NCBI RefSeq assembly: GCF_028898945.1
Contig: NZ_CP118607.1
Coordinates: 930,001 to 994,000, forward strand
DNA: 64,000 nt
From: Pseudomonas sp. PSKL.D1
Lineage (GTDB): Bacteria > Pseudomonadota > Gammaproteobacteria > Pseudomonadales > Pseudomonadaceae
Reading direction: 5' to 3'
Every line of letters starts with the position of its first letter. Position 1 is the stretch's first letter. A program made the translations under genes and the position numbers. The notes below the pieces were generated by a model. It searched no databases and was not told the origin of the DNA. It worked only from the letters and a program-made list of their open reading frames with translations. Below are positions 52,451-62,456 of this stretch, in pieces.

Positions 52451-53230
52451 TTACTCGGCAGGATGATCACGCAAAAACACCAGATGATCCGCCTTCGACT
52501 GCTCGGCACTGTAGTAGTACCCCTGCACATCGAATTGCTTCAGTCGCTCCGGGTCGTTGACCCGCTCCTGAATCACGAACCGGCTCATCATGCCGCGTGC
52601 CTTCTTGGCGTAGAAACTGATGATCTTGTACTGGCCGTTTTTCAGGTCCTTGAAGTCGACATTGATCACGCGGCCTTTGAGGGCGCTGCGTTTCACCGCG
52701 CTGAAGTATTCATTGCTGGCCAGGTTCAGCAGCAGGTCATCGCCTTGCTCAGTCAGGGCCTGGTTCAGCCATTCGCTGATGCGAGTGCCCCAGAACGCGT
52801 ACAGGTCCTTACCGCGAGCGTTGGCCAGCTTGGTGCCCATTTCGAGGCGGTAGGGCTGCATCAGGTCCAGCGGGCGCAGCAGGCCGTACAAGCCAGACAG
52901 CATGCGCAGGTGCTGCTGGGCGTAGGTGAAATCGCCTTCGCTCAGGGTTTCGGCATCAAGCCCGGTGTAAACATCACCCTTGAATGCCAGCAGCGCCTGC
53001 TTGGCGTTGGCCGGTGAAAAGTCCGGTGTCCAGCTGCCAAAACGTGCGGCGTTCAGGCCCGCCAGCTTGTCGGACAGGTGCATCAGCTCGCTGATTTGTG
53101 CGGGTGACAGCTCGCGCAGCTGCTGGATCAGCTCTTGGGAGTCGTCCAGGTACTGCGGCAAGGTAAAGCGGTCGGTGACCGGCGGGGTTTCGTAATCAAG
53201 GGTCTTGGCGGGTGAAATCACCGTCAGCAT
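52451..53230 (-). CDS. yaaA: Peroxide stress protein YaaA
   Basis: A 259-residue DUF328/UPF0246 protein that in E. coli lowers free iron and DNA damage during peroxide stress. The start at 53230 ([20 protein letters not shown]) is the conserved N-terminus; the frame extends upstream but without homology. Typical stretches include [38 protein letters not shown] and [14 protein letters not shown]. The final 134 bases are duplicated at 50488-50621, the mark of an insertion that entered here and restored the reading frame. Confidence 0.93.
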   Translation of the reverse strand: MLTVISPAKTLDYETPPVTDRFTLPQYLDDSQELIQQLRELSPAQISELMHLSDKLAGLNAARFGSWTPDFSPANAKQALLAFKGDVYTGLDAETLSEGDFTYAQQHLRMLSGLYGLLRPLDLMQPYRLEMGTKLANARGKDLYAFWGTRISEWLNQALTEQGDDLLLNLASNEYFSAVKRSALKGRVINVDFKDLKNGQYKIISFYAKKARGMMSRFVIQERVNDPERLKQFDVQGYYYSAEQSKADHLVFLRDHPAE

Positions 53231-53366
53231 CGGGTCGGCTCCTGGAATCGTTGCCGTGAATTCTACGGGCTGGGGCAGGCAACGCCAAACTATGGCGACA
53301 ATAGTCACAGACCATCGCCAAATCAGGCGCTATAGTGCGCGTTTGGCTATTGCGGAGCCCTGGACC

Positions 53367-54494
53367 GTGCGAATTGCTGCTGCCCTGCTGGCCACATTGC
53401 TGAGCTTGTCTGCCCAGGCGGCGCCCGCCGGGCCTGCGAGCCTGGACCGCAGCGCCTGGCCCGAGCAGTTGGACAGCCCGGCGTTGTTCGATGTGGCTTC
53501 GCGTGCGGAGATCCTGTCCTTTGCCCAGGTGCTGCACGAAAGCGAACTGCTCGATGATGGAGCACTGGCCGCCCGGTTGGGGCTACGGCAGATCAACCTG
53601 CAGAAGGTTCGTGCCGTGCGCGCGCGCATGTGGCAGCGGTTATGGCAGGGTTACGAGCAGGCTCAGCGCAGTTGCGAGCAGGATGCGTCGTTTTGCTATC
53701 CAGTTGGCTCCATGGCTGATTTACGCATGCAAGCTGCCACGTTCGCTGCAGATGTCGGCGAGTTTTATACAGGTTGGATTGAGCCGAGCCATCAGTTTCA
53801 CAAACGCTATCTGGATGAACAACTGCGCAAAGCCGCGTTGTTGCCACAGACCAGCAGCGAAGTCGAACGCCTGTCCAGCCGTGAACGCAGCGGGGACGAG
53901 CTGAACGACCGCATGTTCTTGCTGACCTTCGCGGGCGGCCCCGGCCCGGAAGGTGGCAGCACTGATATGTTGGCCGACTACCTGCGCAGGCAGAAAATGC
54001 AGGGCACCTTCTTTGTATTGGGCAATCGCTTCCAGCAGCGTCGCGATGCCGGAGCGGCGAACGCGCTGGGCCTTTTATACAAAGGGCAGTGTGTGGGTAT
54101 TCAGGGTTGGGAATATCGCTCCCATGCCCAGTGGAATGGTTGGCAGGATTCGCTCAAGCGCAGCCAGGCGCGAGTGCAGGCGGACCTGCCTGACCAGTAT
54201 GTGCCGTTGTTTCGCCCCCCTTATGGCCAGCGACGAGCTGACGGCGAAGCCTTCATGGCCAGCCAGGGATTGCGCGTTTCACTGTGGGACATCGACGCCC
54301 AGGACGATACCGCGCTGACTGCAGAGGCCTCGGCCCAGCGAGTGGTCACGTTGATGCTGTTGTGGCGCAAAGGTGTGATCCAGTTCCATGACGGCTTGCC
54401 CAAAGCACAGCCTGCATTGGAATGGTTGCTGCGTAGCACGGCACAAAGCGGCATTGGCTGGGAGGATTGTCGCCAATACGCTTACAAGGAATAA
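53367..54494 (+). CDS. Polysaccharide deacetylase-fold protein with degenerate active site
   Basis: A 375-residue exported protein. The GTG start at 53367 follows GGAG and gives a signal peptide (MRIAAALLATLLSLSAQAAPA); the longer frame from 53205 would overlap divergent yaaA. Residues about 30-170 form an N-terminal helical domain not known to me; about 185-375 is a NodB-type fold. Motif 1, normally TFDDGP, reads TFAGGP (187-192), so both Asp are gone. Motif 2, normally HxxxH, reads GWEYRSHAQW. Motif 3 (RPPYG) and motif 5 (IQFHDG) remain. It is probably a non-catalytic or altered relative that binds polysaccharide. It lies between yaaA and phoH, close to the alginate genes; a link to alginate is conjecture. 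Confidence 0.82.
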   Translation: MRIAAALLATLLSLSAQAAPAGPASLDRSAWPEQLDSPALFDVASRAEILSFAQVLHESELLDDGALAARLGLRQINLQKVRAVRARMWQRLWQGYEQAQRSCEQDASFCYPVGSMADLRMQAATFAADVGEFYTGWIEPSHQFHKRYLDEQLRKAALLPQTSSEVERLSSRERSGDELNDRMFLLTFAGGPGPEGGSTDMLADYLRRQKMQGTFFVLGNRFQQRRDAGAANALGLLYKGQCVGIQGWEYRSHAQWNGWQDSLKRSQARVQADLPDQYVPLFRPPYGQRRADGEAFMASQGLRVSLWDIDAQDDTALTAEASAQRVVTLMLLWRKGVIQFHDGLPKAQPALEWLLRSTAQSGIGWEDCRQYAYKE

Positions 54495-54774
54495 GGGGTA
54501 TGACTTTTGACTGTAGACCCGTCTCGGGCTACCGCCAAGCCCTGTTCGTCATTCGGAAAAATAAACTTCACCTGCACGTAAAAAAGCTTTTTCCGGTCAT
54601 GGGTTTTGCGGTATGAAGAAACCAGACAGCCGATTCCTGCAGCACAGGTGGCGTCATCCAGGCCCTCCTTGCAGGTACGCTCCCCGCCCGTAACAACGCG
54701 GATACGGGGAAGCCGGCGGTCACTCTGCGGCGCACAAGAGTACGCCGTGTGGCTTCGACATAAGGTGACCGAGT
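54495..54774. other. Gap between the deacetylase-like gene and phoH
   Basis: This 280-base stretch contains no credible gene. A 38-codon frame at 54500-54616 follows a GGGG stretch, but I see no family or conservation argument for it. It presumably holds the phoH promoter. Confidence 0.4.
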
Positions 54775-56169
54775 ATGGATGACCAAGGACGCAACCCTTC
54801 CTCCACTAAGCCAATCCTGTATGTGCTCGATACCAACGTCCTGATTCACGACCCCAACGCTTTACTGAACTTCGAGGAGCACCACGTCGCCATTCCGATG
54901 ACGGTGCTGGAGGAACTCGACAAGCTCAAGACCGGTAAACAAACCATCGCCGCCGAATGTCGCCAGGCCATCCGCCTGATTGACCAGACCCTCGGTGACG
55001 CTTCGCCCAGCGATGTCGAGCAGGGCGTGCCGATTCAACGTGGCAAGAGTGGGCCCAAGGGCTTCCTGTCGATCCTGATGAGCCCACGCAACGAGCCCAG
55101 CAAGTTGCTGCCGGAAAACCTCAACGACAACATCATTATCAACACCCTGCTGGAAGTACGTAGCCGACGCACCGACCTGGATGTAGTGCTGGTTACCAAA
55201 GACATCAACATGCGCCTGAAGGCGCGGGCCTGTGGCATCGCTGCCGAGGACTACAGCACGGACCAACTGGTCGATGACGTATCGCTGTTGTCCAAGGGCT
55301 ACCATTCGGTCACGGGTTCGTTCTGGGACCGGGTCAGCAAAGTCGACACCCGTCAGGAGCGTGGCCGCACCTGGCACCGGGTGCAACTGATCGACAACCT
55401 GCCGGCCGTGCATGTGAACGAGTTCATCATCGACGAACAGGGCTTTGTCGGCTGGATCAAGGGCATCCGCAATGACGAACTGCTGTTGCTGGACCTGCAC
55501 CAGGAACCGCTGCTGCACCAGGAAGCCTGGGGCCTCAAGCCACGGGACATCCACCAGAGCCTGGCGTTGTTCGCCTTGCTTGACCCGGATATCCATCTGG
55601 TCAACCTGACCGGCGCCGCTGGTTCCGGTAAAACCATCCTGGCCCTTGCCGCCGCGATCGAACAGACCATGGTCAGCAAGCGCTACCGGCGCATCATTGC
55701 CACCCGTAGCGTGCAGGGGCTGGACCAGGAGATCGGCTTCCTGCCGGGCACCGAGGCCGAGAAGATGGAACCCTGGCTGGGTGCCATCACCGATAACCTC
55801 GAAGCCCTGCATATGGATGACGAAAGCACCCATGGCAGCGTCGAGTACATCCTGGAAAGGGTGCCGCTGCAGTTCAAGTCGCTGAACTACATCCGTGGCC
55901 GCAGCTTCCAGCAAAGCCTGATCCTGATCGACGAGTGCCAGAACCTGACCCCGCACCAGATGAAAACCATCATCACCCGCGCCGGTTCCGGCTCCAAGGT
56001 TGTATGCCTGGGCAACCTGGCGCAGATCGATACCCCCTACCTGTCCGCGACCAGCTCGGGCCTGACCTACCTGACCGAGCGCTTCAAGGACTTCCCCCAT
56101 GGCGTGCACATCACCTTGCAAGGGGTGCCGCGCTCGGTACTGGCCGAATACGCCGAGTCGCATTTGTAA
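54775..56169 (+). CDS. PIN-PhoH (PhoH2-type) ATPase/ribonuclease
   Basis: A 464-residue protein joining an N-terminal PIN ribonuclease domain (about 12-145; [15 protein letters not shown] with the acidic nuclease residues, and [16 protein letters not shown]) to a C-terminal PhoH ATPase domain (about 255-460). Walker [13 protein letters not shown] is near residue 280 and Walker [12 protein letters not shown] near 382. PhoH2 proteins are RNA helicase/ribonucleases, sometimes described as toxin-antitoxin partners; no small antitoxin gene is seen upstream here. It is transcribed alone and ends with a hairpin and REP pair. Confidence 0.9.
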   Translation: MDDQGRNPSSTKPILYVLDTNVLIHDPNALLNFEEHHVAIPMTVLEELDKLKTGKQTIAAECRQAIRLIDQTLGDASPSDVEQGVPIQRGKSGPKGFLSILMSPRNEPSKLLPENLNDNIIINTLLEVRSRRTDLDVVLVTKDINMRLKARACGIAAEDYSTDQLVDDVSLLSKGYHSVTGSFWDRVSKVDTRQERGRTWHRVQLIDNLPAVHVNEFIIDEQGFVGWIKGIRNDELLLLDLHQEPLLHQEAWGLKPRDIHQSLALFALLDPDIHLVNLTGAAGSGKTILALAAAIEQTMVSKRYRRIIATRSVQGLDQEIGFLPGTEAEKMEPWLGAITDNLEALHMDDESTHGSVEYILERVPLQFKSLNYIRGRSFQQSLILIDECQNLTPHQMKTIITRAGSGSKVVCLGNLAQIDTPYLSATSSGLTYLTERFKDFPHGVHITLQGVPRSVLAEYAESHL

Positions 56170-56178
56170 CCCTCTGCA

Positions 56179-56200
56179 GCCGGGCGGTACGCCGCCCGGC
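56179..56200 (+). terminator. Hairpin after phoH
   Basis: A 9-bp stem GCCGGGCGG / CCGCCCGGC with a four-base loop starts ten bases after the phoH stop. It has no U-tract and runs straight into a REP pair, which may complete the transcript end. Confidence 0.6.
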
Positions 56201-56266
56201 CCCTTCGCGGATAAATCCGCTCCTACAGGCCCTGTAGGAGCGGATTTATCCGCGAAGGGCCGGGCC
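56198..56266. repeat. REP palindrome pair, ATAAAT-type
   Basis: Close inverted pair of GCGGATAAATCCGCTCCTAC units, with only a few bases (GGCC) between them and GGCCCCTTCG / CGAAGGGCCGGG outer arms, between phoH and moaC. Confidence 0.9.
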
Positions 56267-56338
56267 TGCCAGCACAATTCGCTGCTCAATCCTGACCCAC
56301 AGGTTTACACTCAATGCTCCCTCCACAGGAGCAAAGCA

Positions 56339-56809
56339 GTGCTGACCCATCTCGATTCCCAGGGGCGCGCCAACATGGTCGACGTCACTGAAAAAGCCGT
56401 TACCGCACGCGAGGCGATTGCCGAGGCGCGGGTGCGCATGTTGCCGCAGACCCTGCAGATGATCGTCGACGGCGAACACCCCAAGGGTGATGTGTTTGCC
56501 GTGGCGCGTATCGCCGGCATCCAGGCGGCAAAGAAGACCAGCGACCTGATCCCTCTGTGCCACCCGCTGATGCTGACCAGCGTCAAGGTGGAGTTGAGTG
56601 CCGGAGGCCAGGACGTAGTGCACATCGTTGCCCGCTGCAAACTGGCCGGGCAGACCGGCGTGGAAATGGAAGCGCTGACCGCAGCCAGCGTCGCGGCGCT
56701 GACGATCTACGACATGTGCAAGGCTGTGGACAAAGGCATGGTCATTGAGCAGGTGCGCCTGCTGGAAAAACTGGGCGGCAAGAGCGGCCACTACAAGGTG
56801 GAGGGGTGA
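56339..56809 (+). CDS. moaC: Cyclic pyranopterin monophosphate synthase MoaC
   Basis: Cytoplasmic enzyme that completes conversion of 3',8-cyclo-GTP to cyclic pyranopterin monophosphate in molybdenum-cofactor synthesis. The start is GTG at 56339 ([20 protein letters not shown]) with AGGAG eight bases upstream; the longer frame would read a REP. The 156 residues include the [19 protein letters not shown] and [29 protein letters not shown] signatures. It shares a base with moaD (TGATG), forming moaC-moaD-moaE. Confidence 0.95.
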   Translation: MLTHLDSQGRANMVDVTEKAVTAREAIAEARVRMLPQTLQMIVDGEHPKGDVFAVARIAGIQAAKKTSDLIPLCHPLMLTSVKVELSAGGQDVVHIVARCKLAGQTGVEMEALTAASVAALTIYDMCKAVDKGMVIEQVRLLEKLGGKSGHYKVEG

Positions 56810-57054
56810 TGAAGGTCAAGGTGATGTATTTCGCCCGCTACCGTGAATTGCTGGGCGTGGATGCCGAGCGCATCGAAGGTGGATTCAAGGTACTCGACGA
56901 TGTACGCCAGGCATTGGTTGCCAAGGGCGGGGAGTATGAAGTGCTGGCCGAGCAGAACCTGATGTGTGCCCGTAACGAAGAATTGTGCAGGCTTGATGAG
57001 CCGCTGGAAGATGGCGATGAAGTGGCGTTCTTCCCGCCGGTGACCGGAGGCTGA
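56809..57054 (+). CDS. moaD: Molybdopterin synthase small subunit MoaD
   Basis: An 81-residue ubiquitin-fold protein that carries sulfur as a C-terminal thiocarboxylate for molybdopterin synthesis. It begins [20 protein letters not shown] and ends FFPPVTGG, the required Gly-Gly terminus. The ATG at 56809 overlaps the moaC stop and GGAGG lies just before it; a GTG three bases upstream is less likely. It lies two bases before moaE, its partner subunit. Confidence 0.94.
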   Translation: MKVKVMYFARYRELLGVDAERIEGGFKVLDDVRQALVAKGGEYEVLAEQNLMCARNEELCRLDEPLEDGDEVAFFPPVTGG

Positions 57055-57055
57055 C

Positions 57056-57502
57056 ATGGCAGTGCGAGTGCAGGAAGGGGCGTTTGACCCGGGCGTTGAG
57101 GTCAATGCCATGCATGCGGCCAATGTGGGCGTGGGCGCGGTGGTCGGCTTTGTAGGCTATGTGCGGGATTTCAACGATGGGCTGGATGTGGCCGGGATGT
57201 TTCTGGAGCACTACCCGGGCATGACCGAAAAGGCACTGGCCAAGATCGTGGTAGAGGCCGAACAGCGTTGGCCGTTGCTCAAGGTGGAAGTGTTGCACCG
57301 CATTGGCGCGCTGGAGCCGGGCGAGCCGATCGTGTTCGTAGGGGTGGCCAGTGCGCATCGGCAGGCGGCGTTCGATGCCTGCAACTTCATTATGGATTAC
57401 TTGAAGACGCGGGCGCCGTTTTGGAAGAAAGAGAATACTGCGCAGGGGCCGCGGTGGGTGGAAGGGAAGCAAAGTGACCAGGATGCGGCAGGGCGGTGGT
57501 AG
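57056..57502 (+). CDS. moaE: Molybdopterin synthase catalytic subunit MoaE
   Basis: Catalytic large subunit of molybdopterin synthase, 148 residues. Motifs include GAVVGFVGYVRDFNDG, LEHYPGMTEKAL, the active-site HRIGALEPGEPIVFVGVASAHRQAAF, and the basic KTRAPFWKKE with the catalytic Lys. GGAGG of the moaD end precedes the ATG. It is the last gene of the moaCDE operon and is followed by a REP pair shared with the convergent helicase gene. Confidence 0.95.
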   Translation: MAVRVQEGAFDPGVEVNAMHAANVGVGAVVGFVGYVRDFNDGLDVAGMFLEHYPGMTEKALAKIVVEAEQRWPLLKVEVLHRIGALEPGEPIVFVGVASAHRQAAFDACNFIMDYLKTRAPFWKKENTAQGPRWVEGKQSDQDAAGRW

Positions 57503-57515
57503 ATAGGTGTTTTAT

Positions 57516-57630
57516 GGCCGGGGCGGTGCCCCGGTTCGCGGGTAAACCCGCTCCCACAGAGGCCCCGCTGCCCTCAGATTAAGTGAATAATCTGTGGGAG
57601 CGGGTTTACCCGCGAAGGGGCCGGTGCAGG
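57516..57630. repeat. REP pair, GTAAAC-type
   Basis: Inverted GCGGGTAAACCCGCTCCCAC units about 40 bases apart, with GGCCGGGGCGGTGCCCC on the left and GGGGCCGGTGC on the right. It fills the space between convergent moaE and rhlB and ends one base before the rhlB stop codon. Confidence 0.9.
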
Positions 57631-59082
57631 TCAATGATGCTTGCGCGGCACGGCCTTCAGCAGCTCATCCGGCGGCATCTCGCACTTGATCTTGCGCCCC
57701 AGCAGCTCTTCGATCGCAGGCAACTGGTAGGAATCGTCTTCCCCGGCAAAGCTGATCGACACGCCGCTGGTCCCCGCACGGCCGGTACGGCCAATGCGGT
57801 GCACGTAATCGTCCGGGTCTTCCGGCAAGGTGAAGTTGATCACATGGCTGATGCCATCAATGTGAATCCCTCGCCCGGCCACGTCGGTGGCCACTAGCAC
57901 GGTGATCCGGCCTTCGCGGAAGTTTTCCAGGGTGCGGATACGCTTGTGCTGCGGCACATCACCCGATAGTTGCGCGGCGTTGATGCCGTCGCGTACCAGT
58001 TTTTCTTCGATGCGCCGCACTTCGTCCTTGCGGTTGGCAAACACCATCACCCGTTCCCACTTGTTCTGGGTTACCAGGTTGTACAGCAGCTTGTACTTGT
58101 CGCTGCCGGCCACCGCGTACACATGCTGTTCGACGGTTTCGCTGGCAACGTTTTCCGGCTCGATTTCGACGATTGCCGGGTTGGTGGTCCACTGCTTGGC
58201 CAGGTTCATCACGTCGTCGGTGAAGGTGGCGGAGAACAGCAGCGTCTGGCGTTCGCTCTTCGGCGGGGTCTGGCGGATGATCTGGCGTACCTGGGGGATA
58301 AAGCCCATGTCGAGCATGCGGTCGGCTTCATCCAGCACCATCACCTCGACCATGTCCAGGTGCACTTCACCGCGCTGGTGGAAGTCCAGCAGGCGGCCCG
58401 GGGTGGCGACCAGAATGTCGCAGTGTCGCGCTTCCAGCGACTTGAGTTGTTTGTCGAAGTCCATGCCACCGACAAAGCTCATGACGTTCAGGCCGCTGTA
58501 TTTGGTCAGGGCCGCGGCGTCCTTGGCGATTTGCACCACCAGTTCGCGGGTTGGGGCGATGATCAGCGCACGCGGCTCGCCCATGTAGCGCTCTTTGGGC
58601 GGTGGCGTTTGCTGCAACTGGGAAATGATCGAGATAAGGAACGCGGCAGTCTTGCCGGTACCGGTCTGCGCCCGGCCGATGGCGTCCTGGCCGCGCAGGG
58701 TATAGCCCAGCACCTGCGCCTGGATCGGCGTGCAGTACGGGAAGCCCAGGTCGTGGATGGCGTGCATCAGTTCATTGGACAGCTTGAAGTCGTGGAAGCG
58801 GGTTTTGCCTTCCTGCGGCTCGACCACGAAGTCTTCCGGCTTCCACAGGCTGGCCTGGGGTTTTGGCTTGCGTTCGCGGCGCGGTTTGTCCTTGGCCGGC
58901 TTCTCGATTTGCGCGATGGCGGGCGCTTCGACCTTGGGTGCGGGTTTGGTGCGTGGTTTGGCCGGCTGCGCCTCAGCTTGGGGCGCAGGGGCTGACGCGG
59001 GCGGCGTCACGCTGGCAGCAGGAGCGACGGCCTGTGGCGCGGCGTCTCCCTTGCCGAATATTTTCTTGAGTGCCTTGAGCAC
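57631..59082 (-). CDS. rhlB: DEAD-box RNA helicase (RhlB-like)
   Basis: ATP-dependent RNA helicase of 483 residues. An N-terminal low-complexity tail rich in Ala, Pro and Lys (about 1-85) precedes the two RecA domains. Motifs are clear: Q motif ([12 protein letters not shown]), motif [12 protein letters not shown], Ia [26 protein letters not shown], and [12 protein letters not shown]. RhlB unwinds RNA for degradation with RNase E in E. coli; RhlE-type function is an alternative because the long tail is here at the N-terminus, unlike E. coli RhlB. It reads leftward and converges on moaCDE. Confidence 0.9.
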   Translation of the reverse strand: MLKALKKIFGKGDAAPQAVAPAASVTPPASAPAPQAEAQPAKPRTKPAPKVEAPAIAQIEKPAKDKPRRERKPKPQASLWKPEDFVVEPQEGKTRFHDFKLSNELMHAIHDLGFPYCTPIQAQVLGYTLRGQDAIGRAQTGTGKTAAFLISIISQLQQTPPPKERYMGEPRALIIAPTRELVVQIAKDAAALTKYSGLNVMSFVGGMDFDKQLKSLEARHCDILVATPGRLLDFHQRGEVHLDMVEVMVLDEADRMLDMGFIPQVRQIIRQTPPKSERQTLLFSATFTDDVMNLAKQWTTNPAIVEIEPENVASETVEQHVYAVAGSDKYKLLYNLVTQNKWERVMVFANRKDEVRRIEEKLVRDGINAAQLSGDVPQHKRIRTLENFREGRITVLVATDVAGRGIHIDGISHVINFTLPEDPDDYVHRIGRTGRAGTSGVSISFAGEDDSYQLPAIEELLGRKIKCEMPPDELLKAVPRKHH

Positions 59083-59182
59083 GATCGTCTCATCAACTGA
59101 TTAAGGAATGTACGCCGGGCAGTGTAATGCAAGATTTGGGCGCGGCGTAGCAGAATACGCCCACAACGGCCGGTGAGCCTGC

Positions 59183-60171
<989 letters not shown>

Positions 60172-61200
60172 ATGAAGATGTTGAAAACCACCCTGGCAGT
60201 CCTGACCGCTGCCGCCGCACTGGGCGCCGTGAGCACCGCCCAGGCCGGCGCCACTCTCGATGCGGTAAAGAAGAAGGGCTTCGTCCAGTGTGGCGTGAGC
60301 GATGGTCTCCCAGGCTTCTCGGTACCTGATGCACAAGGCAAGATCATCGGCATCGACGCCGATGTGTGCCGTGCCGTGGCCGCCGCCGTGTTCGGCGACG
60401 CCACCAAGGTCAAGTTCAGCCAGCTCAACGCCAAGGAACGCTTCACTGCACTGCAGTCGGGCGAAGTCGACGTGCTGTCGCGCAACACCACCTGGACCAG
60501 CTCGCGTGATGCCGGCATGGGCCTGGTGTTCGCCGGTGTTACCTACTATGACGGTGTTGGCTTCCTGGTCAACAAGAAGCTCGGCGTTTCCAGCGCCAAG
60601 GAGCTGGACGGTGCCACCATCTGCATCCAGGCCGGTACCACTACCGAACTGAACGTGTCGGACTACTTCCGCGCCAACGGCCTGAAGTACACCCCGATCA
60701 CCTTCGACACCTCTGACGAAAGCGCCAAGTCGCTGGAATCGGGCCGTTGCGACGTGCTGACTTCGGACAAGTCGCAGCTGTTCGCCCAGCGCTCCAAGCT
60801 GGCCGGGCCGGAAAACTACGTGGTGCTGCCGGAAACCATCTCCAAGGAGCCCCTGGGCCCGGTGGTGCGTAAAGGCGACGAAGAGTGGTTCAGCATCGTC
60901 AAGTGGACCCTGTTCGCCATGCTCAACGCCGAAGAGGCGGGCGTCACCTCGAAGAACGTCGAGGCTGAAGCCAAGGGCACCAAAAACCCGGACGTCGCCC
61001 GTCTGCTGGGTGGTGACGGCGAATACGGCAAAGACCTCAAGCTGCCTAAGGACTGGGTAGTGCAGATCGTCAAGCAAGTCGGCAACTACGGCGAAGTGTT
61101 CGAGAAGAACCTGGGCCAGAGCACCGACCTGAAGATCGATCGTGGTCTGAACGCCCTGTGGAACAACGGCGGCATCCAGTACGCGCCACCTGTGCGCTGA
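60172..61200 (+). CDS. aapJ: General L-amino acid ABC transporter, periplasmic binding protein AapJ
   Basis: A 342-residue periplasmic binding protein for a broad range of polar and other L-amino acids. It has a signal peptide (MKMLKTTLAVLTAAAALGAVSTAQAGA), then GVSDGLPGFSVPDAQGKIIGIDADVCRAVAAA (ligand-site start) and SGEVDVLSRNTTWTSSRD. The 342-residue length suits AapJ, longer than a typical 250-residue binding protein. GGAGG precedes the ATG by seven bases. It is first in the operon and should be expressed more than the membrane genes; a hairpin follows it. Confidence 0.93.
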   Translation: MKMLKTTLAVLTAAAALGAVSTAQAGATLDAVKKKGFVQCGVSDGLPGFSVPDAQGKIIGIDADVCRAVAAAVFGDATKVKFSQLNAKERFTALQSGEVDVLSRNTTWTSSRDAGMGLVFAGVTYYDGVGFLVNKKLGVSSAKELDGATICIQAGTTTELNVSDYFRANGLKYTPITFDTSDESAKSLESGRCDVLTSDKSQLFAQRSKLAGPENYVVLPETISKEPLGPVVRKGDEEWFSIVKWTLFAMLNAEEAGVTSKNVEAEAKGTKNPDVARLLGGDGEYGKDLKLPKDWVVQIVKQVGNYGEVFEKNLGQSTDLKIDRGLNALWNNGGIQYAPPVR

Positions 61201-61209
61201 TGGCTGCAC

Positions 61210-61236
61210 CCTGCGGCGGCATCCCGCCGCCGCAGG
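61210..61236 (+). other. Hairpin between aapJ and aapQ
   Basis: A 10-bp stem CCTGCGGCGG / CCGCCGCAGG begins ten bases after the aapJ stop. It lacks a U-tract. Such hairpins often protect the binding-protein message and lower read-through into the permease genes. Confidence 0.6.
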
Positions 61237-61267
61237 CTGTTCGAATCCCTACTGTCCGGGGCCTTTC

Positions 61268-62446
61268 ATGCAAAATCAAATCGGCGCACCCAAAGGGTTA
61301 TCCCTGAGCGATCCACGTGTGCGCGCGTGGCTGTTCCAGATCCTCACGATCGTCTTCGTGGTGGGCTTGGGCTGGTACCTGTTCCACAACACGCAAACCA
61401 ACCTGCAACACCGGGGCATCACCTCGGGTTTCGACTTTCTAGATCGTAGCGCCGGCTTCGGCATCGCCCAGCACCTGATTCCTTACGTGGAGTCCAACAG
61501 CTATGCGCGCGTGTTCGTCATCGGCCTGCTCAACACCCTGTTGGTGACCTTTATTGGCGTCGTGCTGGCGACGATCCTGGGTTTCATCATTGGTGTGGCG
61601 CGCTTGTCGCCAAACTGGATGATCAACAAGCTGGCGACCGTGTATGTGGAAACCTTCCGCAACATCCCGCCGCTGTTGCAGATCCTGTTCTGGTACTTTG
61701 CGGTGTTTCTGACCCTGCCAGGACCGCGGGGCAGCATCAACATCGACGACATGTTCTTCATCAGCAACCGCGGCCTGAATATGCCCGGCGCCTCCATGGC
61801 CGAGGGATTCTGGCCGTTCGTCATCGCTCTGGGGTTGGCCGTGGTGGCCATCGTGGCGATGGTGCGTTATGCCAACAAACGCTTTGACGCAACCGGTGAG
61901 CCGTTCCACAAGTTCTGGGTAGGGCTGGCGCTGTTTCTGGTCATCCCGGGCATCTGCACGCTGCTGTTCGGCAGCCCGGTGCACTGGGAAGTGCCAGAGT
62001 TGAAGGGCTTCAACTTTGTGGGCGGCTGGGTGTTGATCCCTGAGCTGTTGGCACTGACCCTGGCGCTGACTATCTATACCGCGGCGTTCATCGCCGAAAT
62101 CGTGCGTTCCGGGATCCGTTCGGTCAGCCATGGCCAGACCGAAGCCGCCCGTTCGCTCGGCCTGCGCGAGGGCCCGACCCTGCGCAAGGTGATCATCCCC
62201 CAGGCACTGCGGGTGATCATTCCGCCGCTGACCAGCCAGTACCTGAACCTGGCGAAGAACTCGTCCCTGGCGGCCGGTATCGGCTACCCGGAGATGGTCT
62301 CGCTGTTCGCCGGTACCGTGCTCAACCAGACCGGCCAGGCCATCGAGGTGATTGCCATCACCATGAGTGTCTATCTCGCCATCAGCATCAGCATTTCGCT
62401 GCTGATGAACTGGTACAACAAGCGCATTGCGCTGATCGAGCGGTGA
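61268..62446 (+). CDS. aapQ: Amino acid ABC transporter permease AapQ
   Basis: Inner-membrane permease, 392 residues, longer than usual amino-acid permeases because of a large N-terminal periplasmic loop (about residues 45-85), typical of AapQ. The permease core has AapQ/HisMQ motifs: NTLLVTFIGVVLATILGFIIGVARLS and the EAA loop IRSVSHGQTEAARSLGLREGPTLRKVIIPQALRVIIPPLTSQYLNLAKNSSLA. It partners with AapM. The ribosome-binding site is weak (GGGGCC); it follows aapJ by 67 bases. Confidence 0.92.
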   Translation: MQNQIGAPKGLSLSDPRVRAWLFQILTIVFVVGLGWYLFHNTQTNLQHRGITSGFDFLDRSAGFGIAQHLIPYVESNSYARVFVIGLLNTLLVTFIGVVLATILGFIIGVARLSPNWMINKLATVYVETFRNIPPLLQILFWYFAVFLTLPGPRGSINIDDMFFISNRGLNMPGASMAEGFWPFVIALGLAVVAIVAMVRYANKRFDATGEPFHKFWVGLALFLVIPGICTLLFGSPVHWEVPELKGFNFVGGWVLIPELLALTLALTIYTAAFIAEIVRSGIRSVSHGQTEAARSLGLREGPTLRKVIIPQALRVIIPPLTSQYLNLAKNSSLAAGIGYPEMVSLFAGTVLNQTGQAIEVIAITMSVYLAISISISLLMNWYNKRIALIER

Positions 62447-62456
62447 GGATACGCCC

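Noticed and set aside
52277..53017. Plus-strand frame overlapping the end of yaaA
   Set aside because: It runs antisense to yaaA and its first part lies in the AT-rich non-coding region; no domain seen.
54500..54616. 38-codon frame between the deacetylase-like gene and phoH
   Set aside because: A GGGG stretch precedes it, but there is no family match or other sign of coding; left as non-coding.
5679..57630. The repeated palindromes as a CRISPR array or insertion sequences
   Set aside because: Copies are dispersed singly between genes, palindromic, without regular spacers or transposase genes; they are REP elements.
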